A stretch of 21,306 bases of DNA from Coptodactyla brooksi (taxonomy: Eukaryota > Arthropoda > Insecta > Coleoptera > Scarabaeidae): positions 1 through 21,306 of the forward strand of contig JAWQRM010000577.1 in assembly GCA_033557675.1 (NCBI GenBank). The letters are read 5' to 3'. Made by a program: the position numbers and the translations under genes. This document shows positions 1 to 9,879 of this stretch, piece after piece. How positions within the stretch are numbered: position 1 is the first letter of the stretch; each line of letters begins with the position of its first letter. The notes below the pieces were generated by a model. It was not told the DNA's origin, ran no database searches, and worked only from the letters and a program-made list of their open reading frames with translations.

Positions 1-1699
1 CGCTGCGTGGTTCATCTTCAATCGACTCTCTTCCTTCTGAAAATACCTTAAACCACCAAGAAACCTGGGCTCTTGACAAAACACTGTCTGCGTAGATCTG
101 TTGAAATTTTGCAAAAGTTTTCATGCCAAAGTCTGAAAGCAAAACCTGATACCACACCGTTGCTCAAAATTAATGTCACTCATTTTTAAAACGCACTAGG
201 AAACCCCGTTTTTTAGAAAGAAACACTAATGACCATCTGTTTTATAATCTTGAGAAAAGGTGTGGTCGCAATAATAATATGTTTGGCACATAACATGTAG
301 AATTTATTGCTATACGAGGAAGTTGATACTATGTTGTAAGTTAGTGCTAAGAAACTTAACATTTGATGCATGCATCTATATATATTTGAAAAAGTATTTA
401 CCCGAAATTTTCCCGAAATATTTACAAGTATTATGTGGTTCTGATTATTCTGGAATTATTCCATCATGCTTATTTTAGACAGAATACCCTGCATACTATA
501 GAATTTTTGTAAAGTTAAATTTAAATAAAATGTTCTACAGTTAAATTTATACAAAGCTCTCTGCATAAGTTTTTATCATTTTTGAGAATATGTTTTGAAC
601 AATATTAATATGAATAATATGACAAGGGAAGAAAATTACAATAATTCAGCTGTTATTACAATAATATACAGATAAATTAAATAGTAAATTAAAAAATAGT
701 TTCTCCTGCTCTACGAACTATGCAGCCTTTTTATAGGCGACATTGTACTGGTAACGTATTTTACCATCACATTGAATCACCTCCACATAACGGTGATTTA
801 GTACATAATTTTTTGCAAGAATCATTTTTCGTTTTACCTTTTCATTAGTTGACCTTTTCTACGGTCTCATCGTTCACCCGACTCATCACTTCTGTACTAT
901 TTTATTTGGGGAGCTATAAAAGATTAATTGTATAATAAAATTACACAATAATATCCGATTAACTACCATGGACGATTGTGTGCAGAGGGCGCGAAACGCA
1001 TTTCAAGAGATTCGAAAATGGAATTTTGAACATTTATTAAAATAAAAACATCTTTCAGTTTATTAGATTATATTTTTTAAATAACTACATTTAAATAATC
1101 TTTCTTTACATTTTTGTTGTGATATAATAGTAGACAATAACAACTATTAAAATCTCGAAAGGATCGGGGGTTTTAATATGTTGAAGACGACCATTTTTGG
1201 ATATAGGGAACCTAAAGCAAATACCTTATTGCTAGTTTTAAGTACGAATATGTAAGGAAATGGTGTTTTCATTTTTGCTTTTCAAAAATATTTTGCAATC
1301 AACATAAACTCATCGCCGTTTGTAATTATCAACTTTAAATAAATACGGGTTGGTTCACAATAACCTTTATTCAGCGAAATGAAAATCATTAGAATCTACA
1401 TATTTTTGCCAACAAGTAACACGTTTATTTAATTTTTAATTAAGGAGTTATGCCTAACTAAAAAAACGTGATTTTCGGGAATTACAAGCATGCTTCAACT
1501 ATTTTTTCCCACAACTAAATGTTGACGTTAAAAGTACAAATGTTAAATAACATTCAAAAATTTTTTCGTTCAAAATATTGAAAATTAAGGAAGTTTACAA
1601 TATTATACACTTTAAGGAAACCTGATTTTCAGAGGTATCGTGCGGTGTACACAAAATCTCCAAGCCAAATCATCGGATATCAAAATCCAAAAAGCTTCT
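1..1699. other. non-coding AT-rich DNA
   Basis: I see no convincing gene, RNA gene or transposon domain here. Stop codons are dense in all frames. A short 25-codon frame begins at an ATG at 968 in slightly GC-richer sequence, but nothing around it supports it as a gene. Homopolymer A and T runs are frequent. This is ordinary AT-rich intergenic or intronic sequence as far as can be read by eye. Confidence 0.6.
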
Positions 1700-2040
1700 G
1701 TTAGTATATAAATATATCTTGTTCGTGAACGAAGGAATTTTTGAAAAAACATTTTTTGACAAAATGGCGGCCATTTATGGAAAAGTGTGATATTTCGGGC
1801 TCTTAATTTTTCGTTTTTCTTTTAATAAAAAAAAGCTTCCAGTTAAACAAAAAACCGTTCGCTCACAAACAAGCTCTTCATATACGGAATAAGTGTGAGA
1901 AAGTTTTAGGCCGATTGCTTTAACGGTTCTCTGGATACCGTGTATACCGTACGGGCTTTTTCGAAAAATGTAATTTCGAGAAAAACGCGTTTAAAGTTTG
2001 CGGTCTAGTTATTAGAATGTATAACTTAATTTTTTTAATT
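1700..2040. repeat. possible dispersed repeat of unplaced family
   Basis: This stretch has a style seen in many insect interspersed repeats. It has an aaaatggcggccattt segment near 1762, a phrase with ccgtgtataccgtacgg near 1936, and cgagaaaaacgcgtttaaag near 1976. It has no open frame and I could not find a second copy or matching inverted ends in the window. The repeat call rests on recollection of similar phrases in insect genomes rather than on a demonstrated copy, so it is weak. Confidence 0.25.
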
Positions 2041-2326
2041 TACATAGAATCATCGATTGTAGGCTCATAAAGTAAGCTTTCTGCTGCCGAAGCCACCTCC
2101 AATTCATTAGTTTTCTCCTGTCCAGGACGCTTTTTGCCCTCTCATGTAAAAAAAAATAGAAGCAACAGCTTTCGGATGCGCGGTCTCATAACTTTAACAG
2201 TTTTGGTGCTTTTGACATGAAATTTTAAGAAAACCTTCTTGAAATGGCGTACTTCAACTCTATGCAAAAATTCAACAATAGATTTTTTCGACTTTTCTAA
2301 CTAGACATGACCTCTTAACAGAAGTA
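2041..2326. other. non-coding flank of mariner relic
   Basis: The stretch lies where the 3' end of the minus-strand mariner relic should be. I looked for a plus-strand TTAGGTTG-like 3' terminal repeat and did not find one, so the end of the element is probably lost. Nothing else is recognisable. Confidence 0.5.
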
Positions 2327-2816
2327 TTATTCTATTAGTGCTATGAGAGCATTTTCAGGGGTGACTAGGTTATTGAAGACTTTCTGTTGCAAACAATTCG
2401 TGAAAAGTTTATAGCGTGTTGGCGTGGGGTCCGGTGAGTAAATCGGACGAGGCAAAGTATCGTATCTCAATTCGTTCAACTTTTTGAGAAACAGTTGTGA
2501 AACACGTGGTCGAGCGTAGTCATGCCAAAGAACATGATACAGTTTCATAGTACTATGTTTAAGATTGTTTATGTTATTCAAAGGAAGTGCACAGTACATC
2601 TCGTAGTGACGATTTGTTAAACTGCTATTCAACTCGTGCGTAACCCATATATCCAGGATTTTCGACTTTCCAATTGCCCAAAGGTGATTAGAAACTATTG
2701 TTTGCTTACGCCTACTTTGTTTGCCAGCTCTTGAATCTCTGAAAATGGATTAACTTCAACTAATACTTTCATTTCCTCCATAGCAATATCAGAAAGGCGT
2801 CCATGGCCTTTCAATC
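2327..2816 (-). pseudogene. mariner transposase relic, internally deleted
   Basis: Read on the minus strand, this is a broken Tc1/mariner-superfamily transposase. The first frame carries the GRLSDIAMEE...LANKVGVSKQ helix-turn-helix region (about 2813-2710). After a one-base frameshift it continues with TIVSNHLWAIGKSKIL and the linker WVTHELN. The frame then passes abruptly from the linker (NRHYEMYCAL) into the second catalytic block LWHDYARPRVS. The segment with the first catalytic Asp (the DEKW-type motif of the family) is therefore deleted. The downstream YSPDPTPTRYKLF motif keeps mariner D34D spacing, but the last Asp is Arg. The wording fits the cecropia/Hsmar1-like subfamily. It is certainly non-functional. 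Confidence 0.85.
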
Positions 2817-2938
2817 TTCAGGATTATATTTTCCGCAATTCAATTTTTGAGTTTTACATCCCATTTTGATCAATCGCAACAAAACCACTTGAAATTTTAA
2901 TAAAACAAAAACCGTTATTTTATTTTTAGACAACCTAA
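2327..2938 (-). mobile_element. mariner (cecropia-like) element, truncated
   Basis: The element's 5' end is visible on the minus strand as TTAGGTTGTCTAAAA starting at 2938, next to a TA at 2939-2940. This resembles the TTAGGTTGGTGCAAAA-type ends of Hsmar1-like mariners. Only about 120 bp separate this end from the GRLS motif, which is too little to hold the usual leader plus about 60 codons, so the N-terminal coding region is also partly deleted. No matching 3' end was found. The relic is much shorter than the usual 1.3 kb or so. Confidence 0.7.
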
Positions 2939-3232
2939 TACGATTTATCTCAAAACACATTATTACAAGACGCATTTTTGAAAAACAAAAATTTTCCAAT
3001 AGTCTACATCTATCACTTTTTCTCGAAAGCATTAATTAACTCGGAAATTGTTAAAGCTAGAACAGAAAACCGTGCATAAACATAACGTCAGGAGAATTCA
3101 AAGTTTAATAACATACGATATATTTAAAAATAAGCAAGTGGAAATCGACTTTCATTGTAACTGGAAACACCAATTACGTATAAATGTTTTAATTCTAAAG
3201 TTTTTCTGTAAATGCTTACAAATATCGATATA

Positions 3233-3378
3233 AAGTGCAAGCTCCACTCACGGACAGCTCTTATAAGCGGACATCCTTCGCAATCGCATAAATTTTCTAT
3301 ACACAAGTGTTTTGTTACGTTTTTAGTACAAATTACTATTTCATAAGCGGACACTCTAACGGATGCACGCGGACACTA
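3233..3378 (+). repeat. Tigger left TIR with iterated subterminal repeats
   Basis: The terminal unit (AAGTGCAAGCTC...CGGAC, 3233-3255) is followed at once by a better unit, AGCTCTTATAAGCGGAC (3256-3272). Further partial units are TCATAAGCGGACAC (3341-3354) and GCACGCGGACACTA (3365-3378). All carry the CGGAC core of the terminal repeat. Iterated cores near one end are plausibly transposase-binding sites, which is an inference. Confidence 0.7.
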
Positions 3379-3510
3379 TATTTCTATACATTTCGTAAAA
3401 AACAAAATAAAAACATATATATTACCCAAAAAAGAATCGTAATAAATCCGATATTCTCTTTTTACATAGTCGATTGCTCAGTGTGTGTCACGAAGCGCAA
3501 TGAATTCGTG

Positions 3511-3518
3511 TATAAAAA
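3511..3518 (+). promoter_or_regulatory. TATA-like box of the Tigger transposase gene
   Basis: TATAAAAA lies about 100 bp before the transposase ATG at 3612 and inside the element, where an internal promoter would be expected. There is no expression evidence. TATA-like strings are common in AT-rich DNA, so confidence is modest. Confidence 0.35.
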
Positions 3519-3708
3519 CTCAGTGTACGTATTGTCTACTTTGCCCTTGCTGTTCTTACTCCTTTCGAATCAATCGCAACTTGTATCTCGTAGCGATACA
3601 TACATATTAGAATGGCACCGCGAAAAATATTCTTTCGTTGAACGAAAAAATTTAAATAATCAACTGGTTGAAAAAAGAAAAATTGTCAGTTCGTGAACTA
3701 GCGAAAAG

Positions 3709-3768
3709 GTAAGGTATTTTATTTAGGAAAAATAAACATTTTTCACATTTGTAAATATTTTTGGAGAG
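3709..3768 (+). other. 60-bp GT-AG intron in Tigger transposase
   Basis: Joining 3708 to 3769 restores an uninterrupted AKRFNIGKTQ across the helix-turn-helix. The ends are GTAAGG and GGAGAG, and the size is that of a short insect intron. The reading frame is stopped without splicing. Confidence 0.7.
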
Positions 3769-4603
3769 GTTCAATATCGGGAAAACACAAGATGCAGAAA
3801 TTTAAAAAAATAAAGAAAATATTTGATATTTATAATGCTGACGAAAGTTAAGTAATTCTTCCATGCTTTACCTGATAAAACTTTGGCCTTGAAATCTGAC
3901 AAATGGTGGTAAGCTGTCGAAGGGAACACTCACTATCCTGTTTTGTGTAAACATGGCAGGCGAAAATAGATATTTTTAGTTATTGGTAAAGCAGCTCATC
4001 CTCGAACATTCAAAAATTTTTTACTTAAAGGTCTACCAGCAAATTGGAAATTCAACAGAATAAATGAAATCACAGAAAAGAAAAATTCTTTTATTCTTGA
4101 ATATAATATAATATAATCTTTGGATCAGGGTATAATCCAAAATTTCATTACAGAGGCTTTATTTTGAAGCACATATCATCAAAAATGGATGCAGCCAATT
4201 CAGCATCACAGTTGACAAGATGTATTAACATGTATGTATTAGTGTACTTGAGGCTTTATACTTCATTAAAGCTTCGCGGGATAAAGTTGAAGCAGCGAAT
4301 ATTAAAAATTGTTTTCGTAAAGCAGCATTCGTAAGAGATAACTGCATCCTTCCAGAGTTTGATGCCTTTTAAATCTACATCGAAGACGGGTTCGCCGAAT
4401 TAAGTGATAAAAATTTGGAAGAATTTTTAAATACCGATGAAGCAGTCCACACTGCGGATCACAACATAGAAATTCAATTAGAAAATGAAAATGACACTAC
4501 GGAAGTAAACGATTCAGAGGACGAAGTCAATGACCATGCCTCTGATTCGATAAAATCATATGATGAGGCACTGAAGCAAATTGCCCTTTTGAAACGCTTT
4601 TCA

Positions 4604-4652
4604 AGAGATGACTTATAGCATTTCAACAATTGAAATGCTATAAAGTCATCTC
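4604..4652. repeat. long quasi-palindrome inside transposase 3' end
   Basis: AGAGATGAC + TTATAGCATTTCAA (4604-4626) is followed after a 3-bp spacer by its reverse complement (4630-4652), with a single extra A. The second arm interrupts the transposase tail and brings in stop codons, so it looks like an inverted duplication made during replication of the relic rather than a family feature. Confidence 0.75.
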
Positions 4653-4796
4653 TATAACGTCATCTCGAAAATCATCAGTTGAAATGGAAGAAAGCCAAAT
4701 TTCAACAGACGAAAGTTTATAAATTTTTCCAACCCATGTAAATTTATTTTTAAACTTTTAATATACATGTATGTACTTATACCTATGTACAATTAT

Positions 4797-4823
4797 ACAT
4801 ACATACATACATGCATACATACT
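4797..4823. repeat. CATA tetranucleotide microsatellite
   Basis: Tandem CATA units with one CATG interruption lie in the AT-rich 3' part of the Tigger element. Confidence 0.85.
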
Positions 4824-5019
4824 ATATTATTTATATCTACTTATACATATGAATTTGTAATAAAAGCTATGTAATGAAATCGCTATACAAGCTACGTATT
4901 ATAACTGAATTTACGGAAATACTGTCTTTTATTCATTACCTTAAAAATGCACGTTAAATAAAGATTTTTTTCAAGCTATCCCGTAAGTAGATATCTCCCA
5001 TAGCCGGACGAAAATACTG

Positions 5020-5054
5020 GAACCATGAGCGTCCGCTTATGAGAGCTTTCACTG
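5020..5054 (-). repeat. Tigger right terminal inverted repeat
   Basis: On the minus strand the end reads CAGTGAAAGCTCTCATAAGC followed by GGACGCTCATGG. The copy at 13431 begins with almost the same bases, which supports this boundary. Confidence 0.85.
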
Positions 5055-5056
5055 TA

Positions 5057-7517
5057 TATCTTTTTCGGTAGTTCATCTGTATATAAAAAGTGCATTCCCC
5101 AGCTTGTGATCTTTTACCTTACAGTATTTTGTTAAGATGAATGTCAAATTGGTTCGTGTTTGTGACAATATGTATTAAGATGGCATGAAGGTAGGTAATA
5201 GTGCATGTATTGTCAATATACGATATGCTGTATTTAACATAATAGACACATTTTGATTATATACAGTATCTGGATGAGACCAACAATGTAATAGTCACTA
5301 TGAATAACAGGAATGTATGTGAGCAAGGCAATGAGTCGAAAATCATTGGATGAGTAATGGTGCATGCTTTCTGTAATCCACGAGGCAACCAACTTGCAAA
5401 AACTTGTATTTACGACGTACAGGAAGCGAATCTGCACATGATGTATGAACCAATTAGCAAAACAAGCTTGACATTTTCATGTACCTGGAGGGAGGTGAGT
5501 TTGTTGGAGAAATTCCGCCTAAGATTTCTTCACCTTACGTGAATGGTTTTATTCTATATGTATAGTAGTTTTTCCTCAGAAGAAACCTGTTGTAATTTTT
5601 ACGTAATGTACACTTTTAATATGTATAACCCATTAATGCTAACCCATAACTCGAAGGTTACAGATCCCTGTAAAACCCTGATTATCTGGTCTGAAGACTA
5701 TATAATTTTTACTTTGATAAATACATTTTCATAAAATTCATCATATTTTTTATTATTAATCATGCATCTTAACATTCCAGCGTGATAAAAGGTTCGAATC
5801 CCGCTAGGAGGTCAATTTATCTTGTTACCATATAAAACAATAAATTACTTGTTACATTGTGAGAAGCCTACAGGACCTATTTTCGTGGTATGATATCGAT
5901 GTCACCTGTGGAAGAATGATTTACGACTGAGATGACAAGGGCGTAAATGAAGTGTAAGTCAACGTAAAACTCAACGCAGTCCGGCAACAACTAATAATGT
6001 GCAATGAATCAGTAAAACACGACCGATTCAAAGGGGTAATGTTAAATTTGTTCGAATAGACGCCGACAAATATAGGTCACACACCGTTGCCTCTTGGCAC
6101 GGCACGGCTTTAAACTAAGGACCGTGGAGACCACACGCATCCATCTGAGAGCCGCCACTATTTCACGAGTGCCGCGCTGTACAGAAAATGTACCCGCTTC
6201 CGGCGAAATGTTAAGAATGTCTCATTTTAAGTACATTTTACACTGCATGCATATGACGTATTAAACTTTTTCAGCATACTAATATTTAAAATAATTATAC
6301 TTTAATCATTACAGTGCATATGACGAATACATGCAGCCGTCCCATGATTGGTCCTCATTAGCAATATTTTCCATGATCCAGGATATTACGGTTAAGTATA
6401 AGTTCAAAAAATTACTGAACAAAAATCATCAATGAACAAAAATTATGGCAAAGGTGATCAAAATCAAAATAAAGTAAAAACTATAACAAAAAGGTTCCAA
6501 AATTTATAATAGAAAGGGAAGCAATGACATAAATGTGTAAGTTTTATAAGAAAGTTGCCAATGTTCCAGTAATAATAAGAATAATGTGTGAATAAATTCA
6601 AATACCTGTTATTTCAACTGAAATAGCAAAGTTGATAACCGTGATCACAAGATAGTATTTTGGTAGTACCACCTTAGTAGTTTGATAGTATTGTAATATT
6701 TGTATGTGTGTCAATAGAAAGCAACCAGATCTTGACAGTTCAAACATAACTCTTCGTGAACTGAGTATTGTATGTACTTATTCGAAAATTTCAAAGTGTC
6801 ACGTGGGACTTGAGGCATTTTTGAAAGCCCTACTCATACAAATACGCAATTGGTACAAAGAAACTATTATAAATTAATTTACTATGCATTTTCTTGTACA
6901 TTCAATACAATTAAACTGCAAAAGTGCGCTTGTTCTTGTAATATTCTTCTTTCAATTTTAGTATTAACGTTTCACGTATTGTGATGAACATCTATATCAT
7001 TCAAAACATTAACACATTTTAATGTGTTCATTGTTCATACAACATAATAACTTGTATCCTGGAAACAAAATATTTTATATATTTCGATAAATTTCGAAAT
7101 TTCTAAAAATATTTAGAAATTTCTAAATATTTCTTTTTAGCGTTAAACAAAATCTGTTAATCTCAATGACTTGTTTTGGTTCAGTGAGTTTCTCACTACT
7201 ATTCCAAGTAAAGAAATCAAAGCTGGATAATGCGTTGATTTTGGAAATACCACTAAAACAAATAAATAAAGTGACGTCAAATCAGGCGAATGCGTAAGCC
7301 ATCGAACAGATTTACCTTTACCGAAATGTAATGCTTACTAAGGTTCATTCTGGCCTGACATGGGATGGCCCCACCTTGTTGAATACTATATTGAGCATCG
7401 CAAGATATTTAATATCTTCAAAAGTTCGTGGTATATTTCTTGATTTAGTGCCTTGCATTAAAAATTAATCAATCTGAATTCATAGGTTCAGTATTAAAAA
7501 TCTGATCTGTGTCGTAT
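5057..7517. other. non-coding DNA between Tigger and piggyBac
   Basis: I see no gene I can support. Short frames at 5357-5542 and 5543-5734 have no recognisable motif and no splice context. A tRNA B-box-like string lies near 5794. A GC-richer patch (about 6055-6200) has no long open frame. The remainder is AT-rich, with runs such as the ATTTCTAAATATTTC repeats near 7100. Confidence 0.6.
5783..5815 (+). other. tRNA T-arm / B-box-like string
   Basis: GGTTCGAATCC matches the RNA polymerase III B-box consensus. AGCG lies before it and CGCT after it, as in a T stem split by a short TGATAAAA insertion. No A-box, anticodon arm or acceptor stem is visible upstream, so this is at best a fragment of a tRNA or tRNA-derived SINE. 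Confidence 0.25.
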
Positions 7518-7534
7518 TTAACCCTGCTGTATTC

Positions 7535-7554
7535 TTCGGGTCAACATGATCTGA
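7535..7554. repeat. piggyBac left-end internal palindrome, imperfect
   Basis: TTCGGGTCA-ACA-TGATCTGA is an eroded version of the TCGGGTCA-N3-TGACCCGA motif seen cleanly at 9665. It lies 13 bp inside the left end. Confidence 0.6.
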
Positions 7555-7719
7555 AACTGATTTTCAGGTTCTATAACTTTGTCATCTTTCATTATTTGTT
7601 TCCAAGATTTTGACACTTTGTTTTCTGGTGCGTAAAGTATAATATTGCCAAATAGTGTTTACAAGAAATTATTATTCAGTTTTTTAAGTTTATTATTAAG
7701 ATTGTTACGTATATAATCC

Positions 7720-7737
7720 TCGGGTCATTATGACCCA
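7720..7737. repeat. piggyBac second internal palindrome
   Basis: TCGGGTCA-TTA-TGACCCA lies about 200 bp inside the left end. Together with the outer copy it forms an asymmetric left-end array, possibly for transposase binding (inference). Confidence 0.6.
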
Positions 7738-8004
7738 AAACTATTAAGATTTATTTGACTTCATGTAATTTTATTTTTAACATTACTTATATGAATACTA
7801 TAAGTGTATTATAGTATTAATCAACAAGGTGATGCAAATCTGTGCATGTCTGGGCATGTCTGTGCGTGCATACTAATATGTGCATATCATATAATCTATA
7901 TAGATTATATATAGATTATATATTCATATCATATAAATAGGGAACGCGGACAGTGCATTTCAGTTTCTTTATATACAGTGTTGAATAAGTATCATCATAA
8001 ATAA

Positions 8005-9445
8005 CGGCGAGGCGATTTCTATCTGATGAAGAAATAGCAGAGAAAGATGCAAATGCGTCCTACGATGAAGATACTTCTGAGGTTGAAAATCATACCAATG
8101 ATACCGACTATGAGAAATCCGAAGCAGACTATGATTCTTCAGATAATCACGTAGTGCAAACAAATATTGTGGTTCCTGTGCTGTTCAAAAATACCTAGTT
8201 AAAATATAATGAAAACTACTTCTGGTCCAACTAGGTATGCCATATCCAGAGTGAAAGATATTTTATCTGCTTTTTAAGTTATCGTGCGCTTGAAAATATT
8301 GTATTGAAAATGAGCAATATTGAAGGTCGGAAAGTGTGCGGATGCGATTGGGAAGATCTGTGTAATATTACAATACAAGTATATACAGGATTATTGTTGT
8401 TGACAGGAGTTTATAAATCACATGGCGAATTAACAAAAAGTCTTTGGGATGCAGAAACCGGTAGATCTATTTTTCGTGTAACGATGTGGTTGAAAGTTTT
8501 TTTATCACGCGTATTACATTTTGAAGACAAAGTCGACCATCAACAAAGGAGAGTTTTGGGAGAAGTGAATAGAAATTATGCCTAAATTGTAATGTAAGTG
8601 ATAATGTTACAGTTCACGAATAACTTGTTGGCTTCAGAGGATGCTGTTCTTTCAAACAGTATATTCCCAGCAGCCACCAACATAGGGCATCAACATATGA
8701 GCTGTTTGTGACAGTGGTAGTTCCTGCGCCATGAAAGCTCAAGTTTACACGGGAAAATGTCGAGGTGAAACACCAGAAAAAAATCAAGAGATGCGAGTAA
8801 TCTTAGACCCAACACATGAACTCGTGGGGCAAAATGTTACATGTTTTTCACGTCCAAAAAATTAGGTGAAATGCTCCTCAAAAGAAAACATCCCGTGGCT
8901 GGGTACAATAAGTAAAGAAGTACATAGTTTTACTTTTGATTTTACCAAGGATACCACAATTGTGTCATATGTACCTAAAGAAAATAAAACGTTATTCTGA
9001 TGAGCACAATGCACTGTGTTAAGTTAGTGAGGAGCAAAAAGGACAAGAAGCCACAAATGATACTAGATTATAACTCTACCAAAGGGGAGGTTGATACGTT
9101 CGATCAAAGTATTGCAGCATATACTTGCAAAAGAAAAACCAATCGATTGGCTATTATTTTGTTCTAATATTTGTGTTATAGAGAGAAATAAATTCAGATT
9201 GGAATAAGAACGTTCTGTACAAGAGAAAACTATTTCTGGAAGAATTGGACAAACTGATGGTAACTCCCTATATGATGCCAAGATCAACGTGACGAAGTAG
9301 TAGTGCCATCTACATCTGGTGCAAGCAGTAAAAATAAAAGAGCACTGTGTAATGTGACAATAAAGTAAGTATAACATATTATAAGTGTAATAGATATTTG
9401 TGCGAGGTTCATGTGGTCTATTATTGTCATGAGTGTAAAGATTAG
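8005..9445 (+). pseudogene. piggyBac transposase pseudogene, copy 1
   Basis: The fragments run in order. First is an acidic N-terminus, ARRFLSDEEIAEKDANASYD. The dimerisation and early catalytic domain follows (NIEGRKVCGCDW...YTGLLLLTGVYKSHGE...SLWDAETGRSIFRVTMW, 8304-8585). The first catalytic block reads VTVHE-stop-LVGFRGCCSFKQYIP, with His in place of the catalytic Asp of VTVDE. AQVYTGKCRGETPEKNQEMR is next. The second Asp block is damaged: six bases coding for the CDNF Asp-Asn are missing after NVTC. The third block, STKGEVDTFDQ, keeps its Asp. The C-terminal cysteine-rich domain survives as YKCNRYLCEVHVVYYCHECKD. There are several frameshifts and stops. It is clearly inactive. Confidence 0.88.
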
Positions 9446-9664
9446 GCAATAATTGGATGCAGATCAGAATTTATTTGGTATTTTCTCTTGTTTTGAGCTT
9501 TAGTGTTTGTAATATTTTTTTATTATAATATATTTTACTTTTGTTAGTAATAGGATTGCTTTTCATCGTTGTTTGTGTTTATGTACTGTAATAAAATCTC
9601 AATATATTAATGAGAGTGCTATTAAATAATGCTATTCTTGACAATACTCCTGTACCTGCATACA

Positions 9665-9724
9665 TCGGGTCAATGTGACCCGAAGGACTAGAAATGTATA
9701 GTAAAGGTAAGGAGAATAGCATGG
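9665..9724. repeat. piggyBac right end with palindrome
   Basis: TCGGGTCA-ATG-TGACCCGAA (9665-9684) lies about 40 bp inside the right end GGAGAATAGCATGG. The same arrangement, inverted, is at 19389-19447, which confirms the boundary. Confidence 0.8.
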
Positions 9725-9728
9725 TTTA

Positions 9729-9839
9729 GTCGTTGAATGAAATCGGCATTACTCTCCTTTGAGTGTTTTAAAAGCTCCACAGTAGCTGAAACCTTGAGAT
9801 TTTATTGCGAATAATTGAAAACCGCTTTGCAGTGTTCAC

Positions 9840-9879
<40 letters not shown>

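Larger units (their letters stand above)
3612..4722 (+). pseudogene. Tigger/pogo transposase pseudogene (CENP-B-type)
   Basis: The ATG at 3612 opens MAPRK. After a small frameshift the frame reads IINWLKKEKLSVRELAKR, the CENP-B N-terminal helix-turn-helix. It continues across a 60-bp intron as FNIGKTQ. The rest of the DNA-binding region is deleted, and the sequence resumes at the catalytic-core start IYNADES (first Asp). Next come HALPDKTLALKSDKWW and LVIGKAAHPRTFKNFLLKGL. A second deletion removes the LDNA-type second Asp block. SLDQGIIQNF (third motif region) and HYRGFILKHISSK follow, and then an acidic C-terminal tail (NTDEAVHTADHN...) to the stop at 4720. Several in-frame stops and shifts are present. 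Family identity is confident; function is lost. Confidence 0.87.
3233..5054 (+). mobile_element. Tigger/pogo-like DNA transposon, near full length
   Basis: Both ends are present. The right end, read on the minus strand from 5054, is CAGTGAAAGCTCTCATAAGC and is flanked by TA at 5055-5056. The left end starts at about 3233 (AAGTGCAAGCTC) after TA at 3231-3232, with its first base changed. CAGT...AAGCTC...TAAGCGGACA ends and a TA target duplication are typical of Tigger (pogo group, Tc1/mariner superfamily). Between them lie subterminal repeats, a TATA-like box, a split transposase gene and an AT-rich 3' tail with a CATA microsatellite. At 1.8 kb it is shorter than typical Tiggers because of coding deletions. 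A second end of the same family lies at 13431. Confidence 0.88.
7522..9724 (+). mobile_element. piggyBac-family DNA transposon, degraded
   Basis: The left end is TTAA (7518-7521) followed by CCCTGCTGTATTCT, and TTAA-CCC is the hallmark of piggyBac insertions. The right end reads GGAGAATAGCATGG and then TTTA, a mutated GGG-TTAA. Near both ends are palindromes of the form TCGGGTCA-N3-TGACCCGA. A broken piggyBac transposase lies between. A second copy of the same family, in inverse orientation, starts at 19389. Total length of about 2.2 kb is usual for the family. Confidence 0.9.

Noticed and set aside
968..1045. 25-codon frame starting MDDCVQRARN in a good start context
   Set aside because: Too short, no motif, no splice signals I trust, and no neighbouring coding sequence.
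2811..3032. 73-codon minus-strand frame next to the mariner relic
   Set aside because: It spans the mariner terminal repeat and outside DNA, and its residues do not match the mariner N-terminus. It is a chance frame.
5357..5734. Two consecutive plus-strand frames (61 and 63 codons)
   Set aside because: No motif, no homologous style, and their arrangement end to end is expected by chance in this composition.
9063..9449. 128-codon minus-strand frame
   Set aside because: It is antisense to the piggyBac transposase C-terminal region; the plus strand carries the recognisable STKGEVDTFDQ and cysteine-rich motifs.
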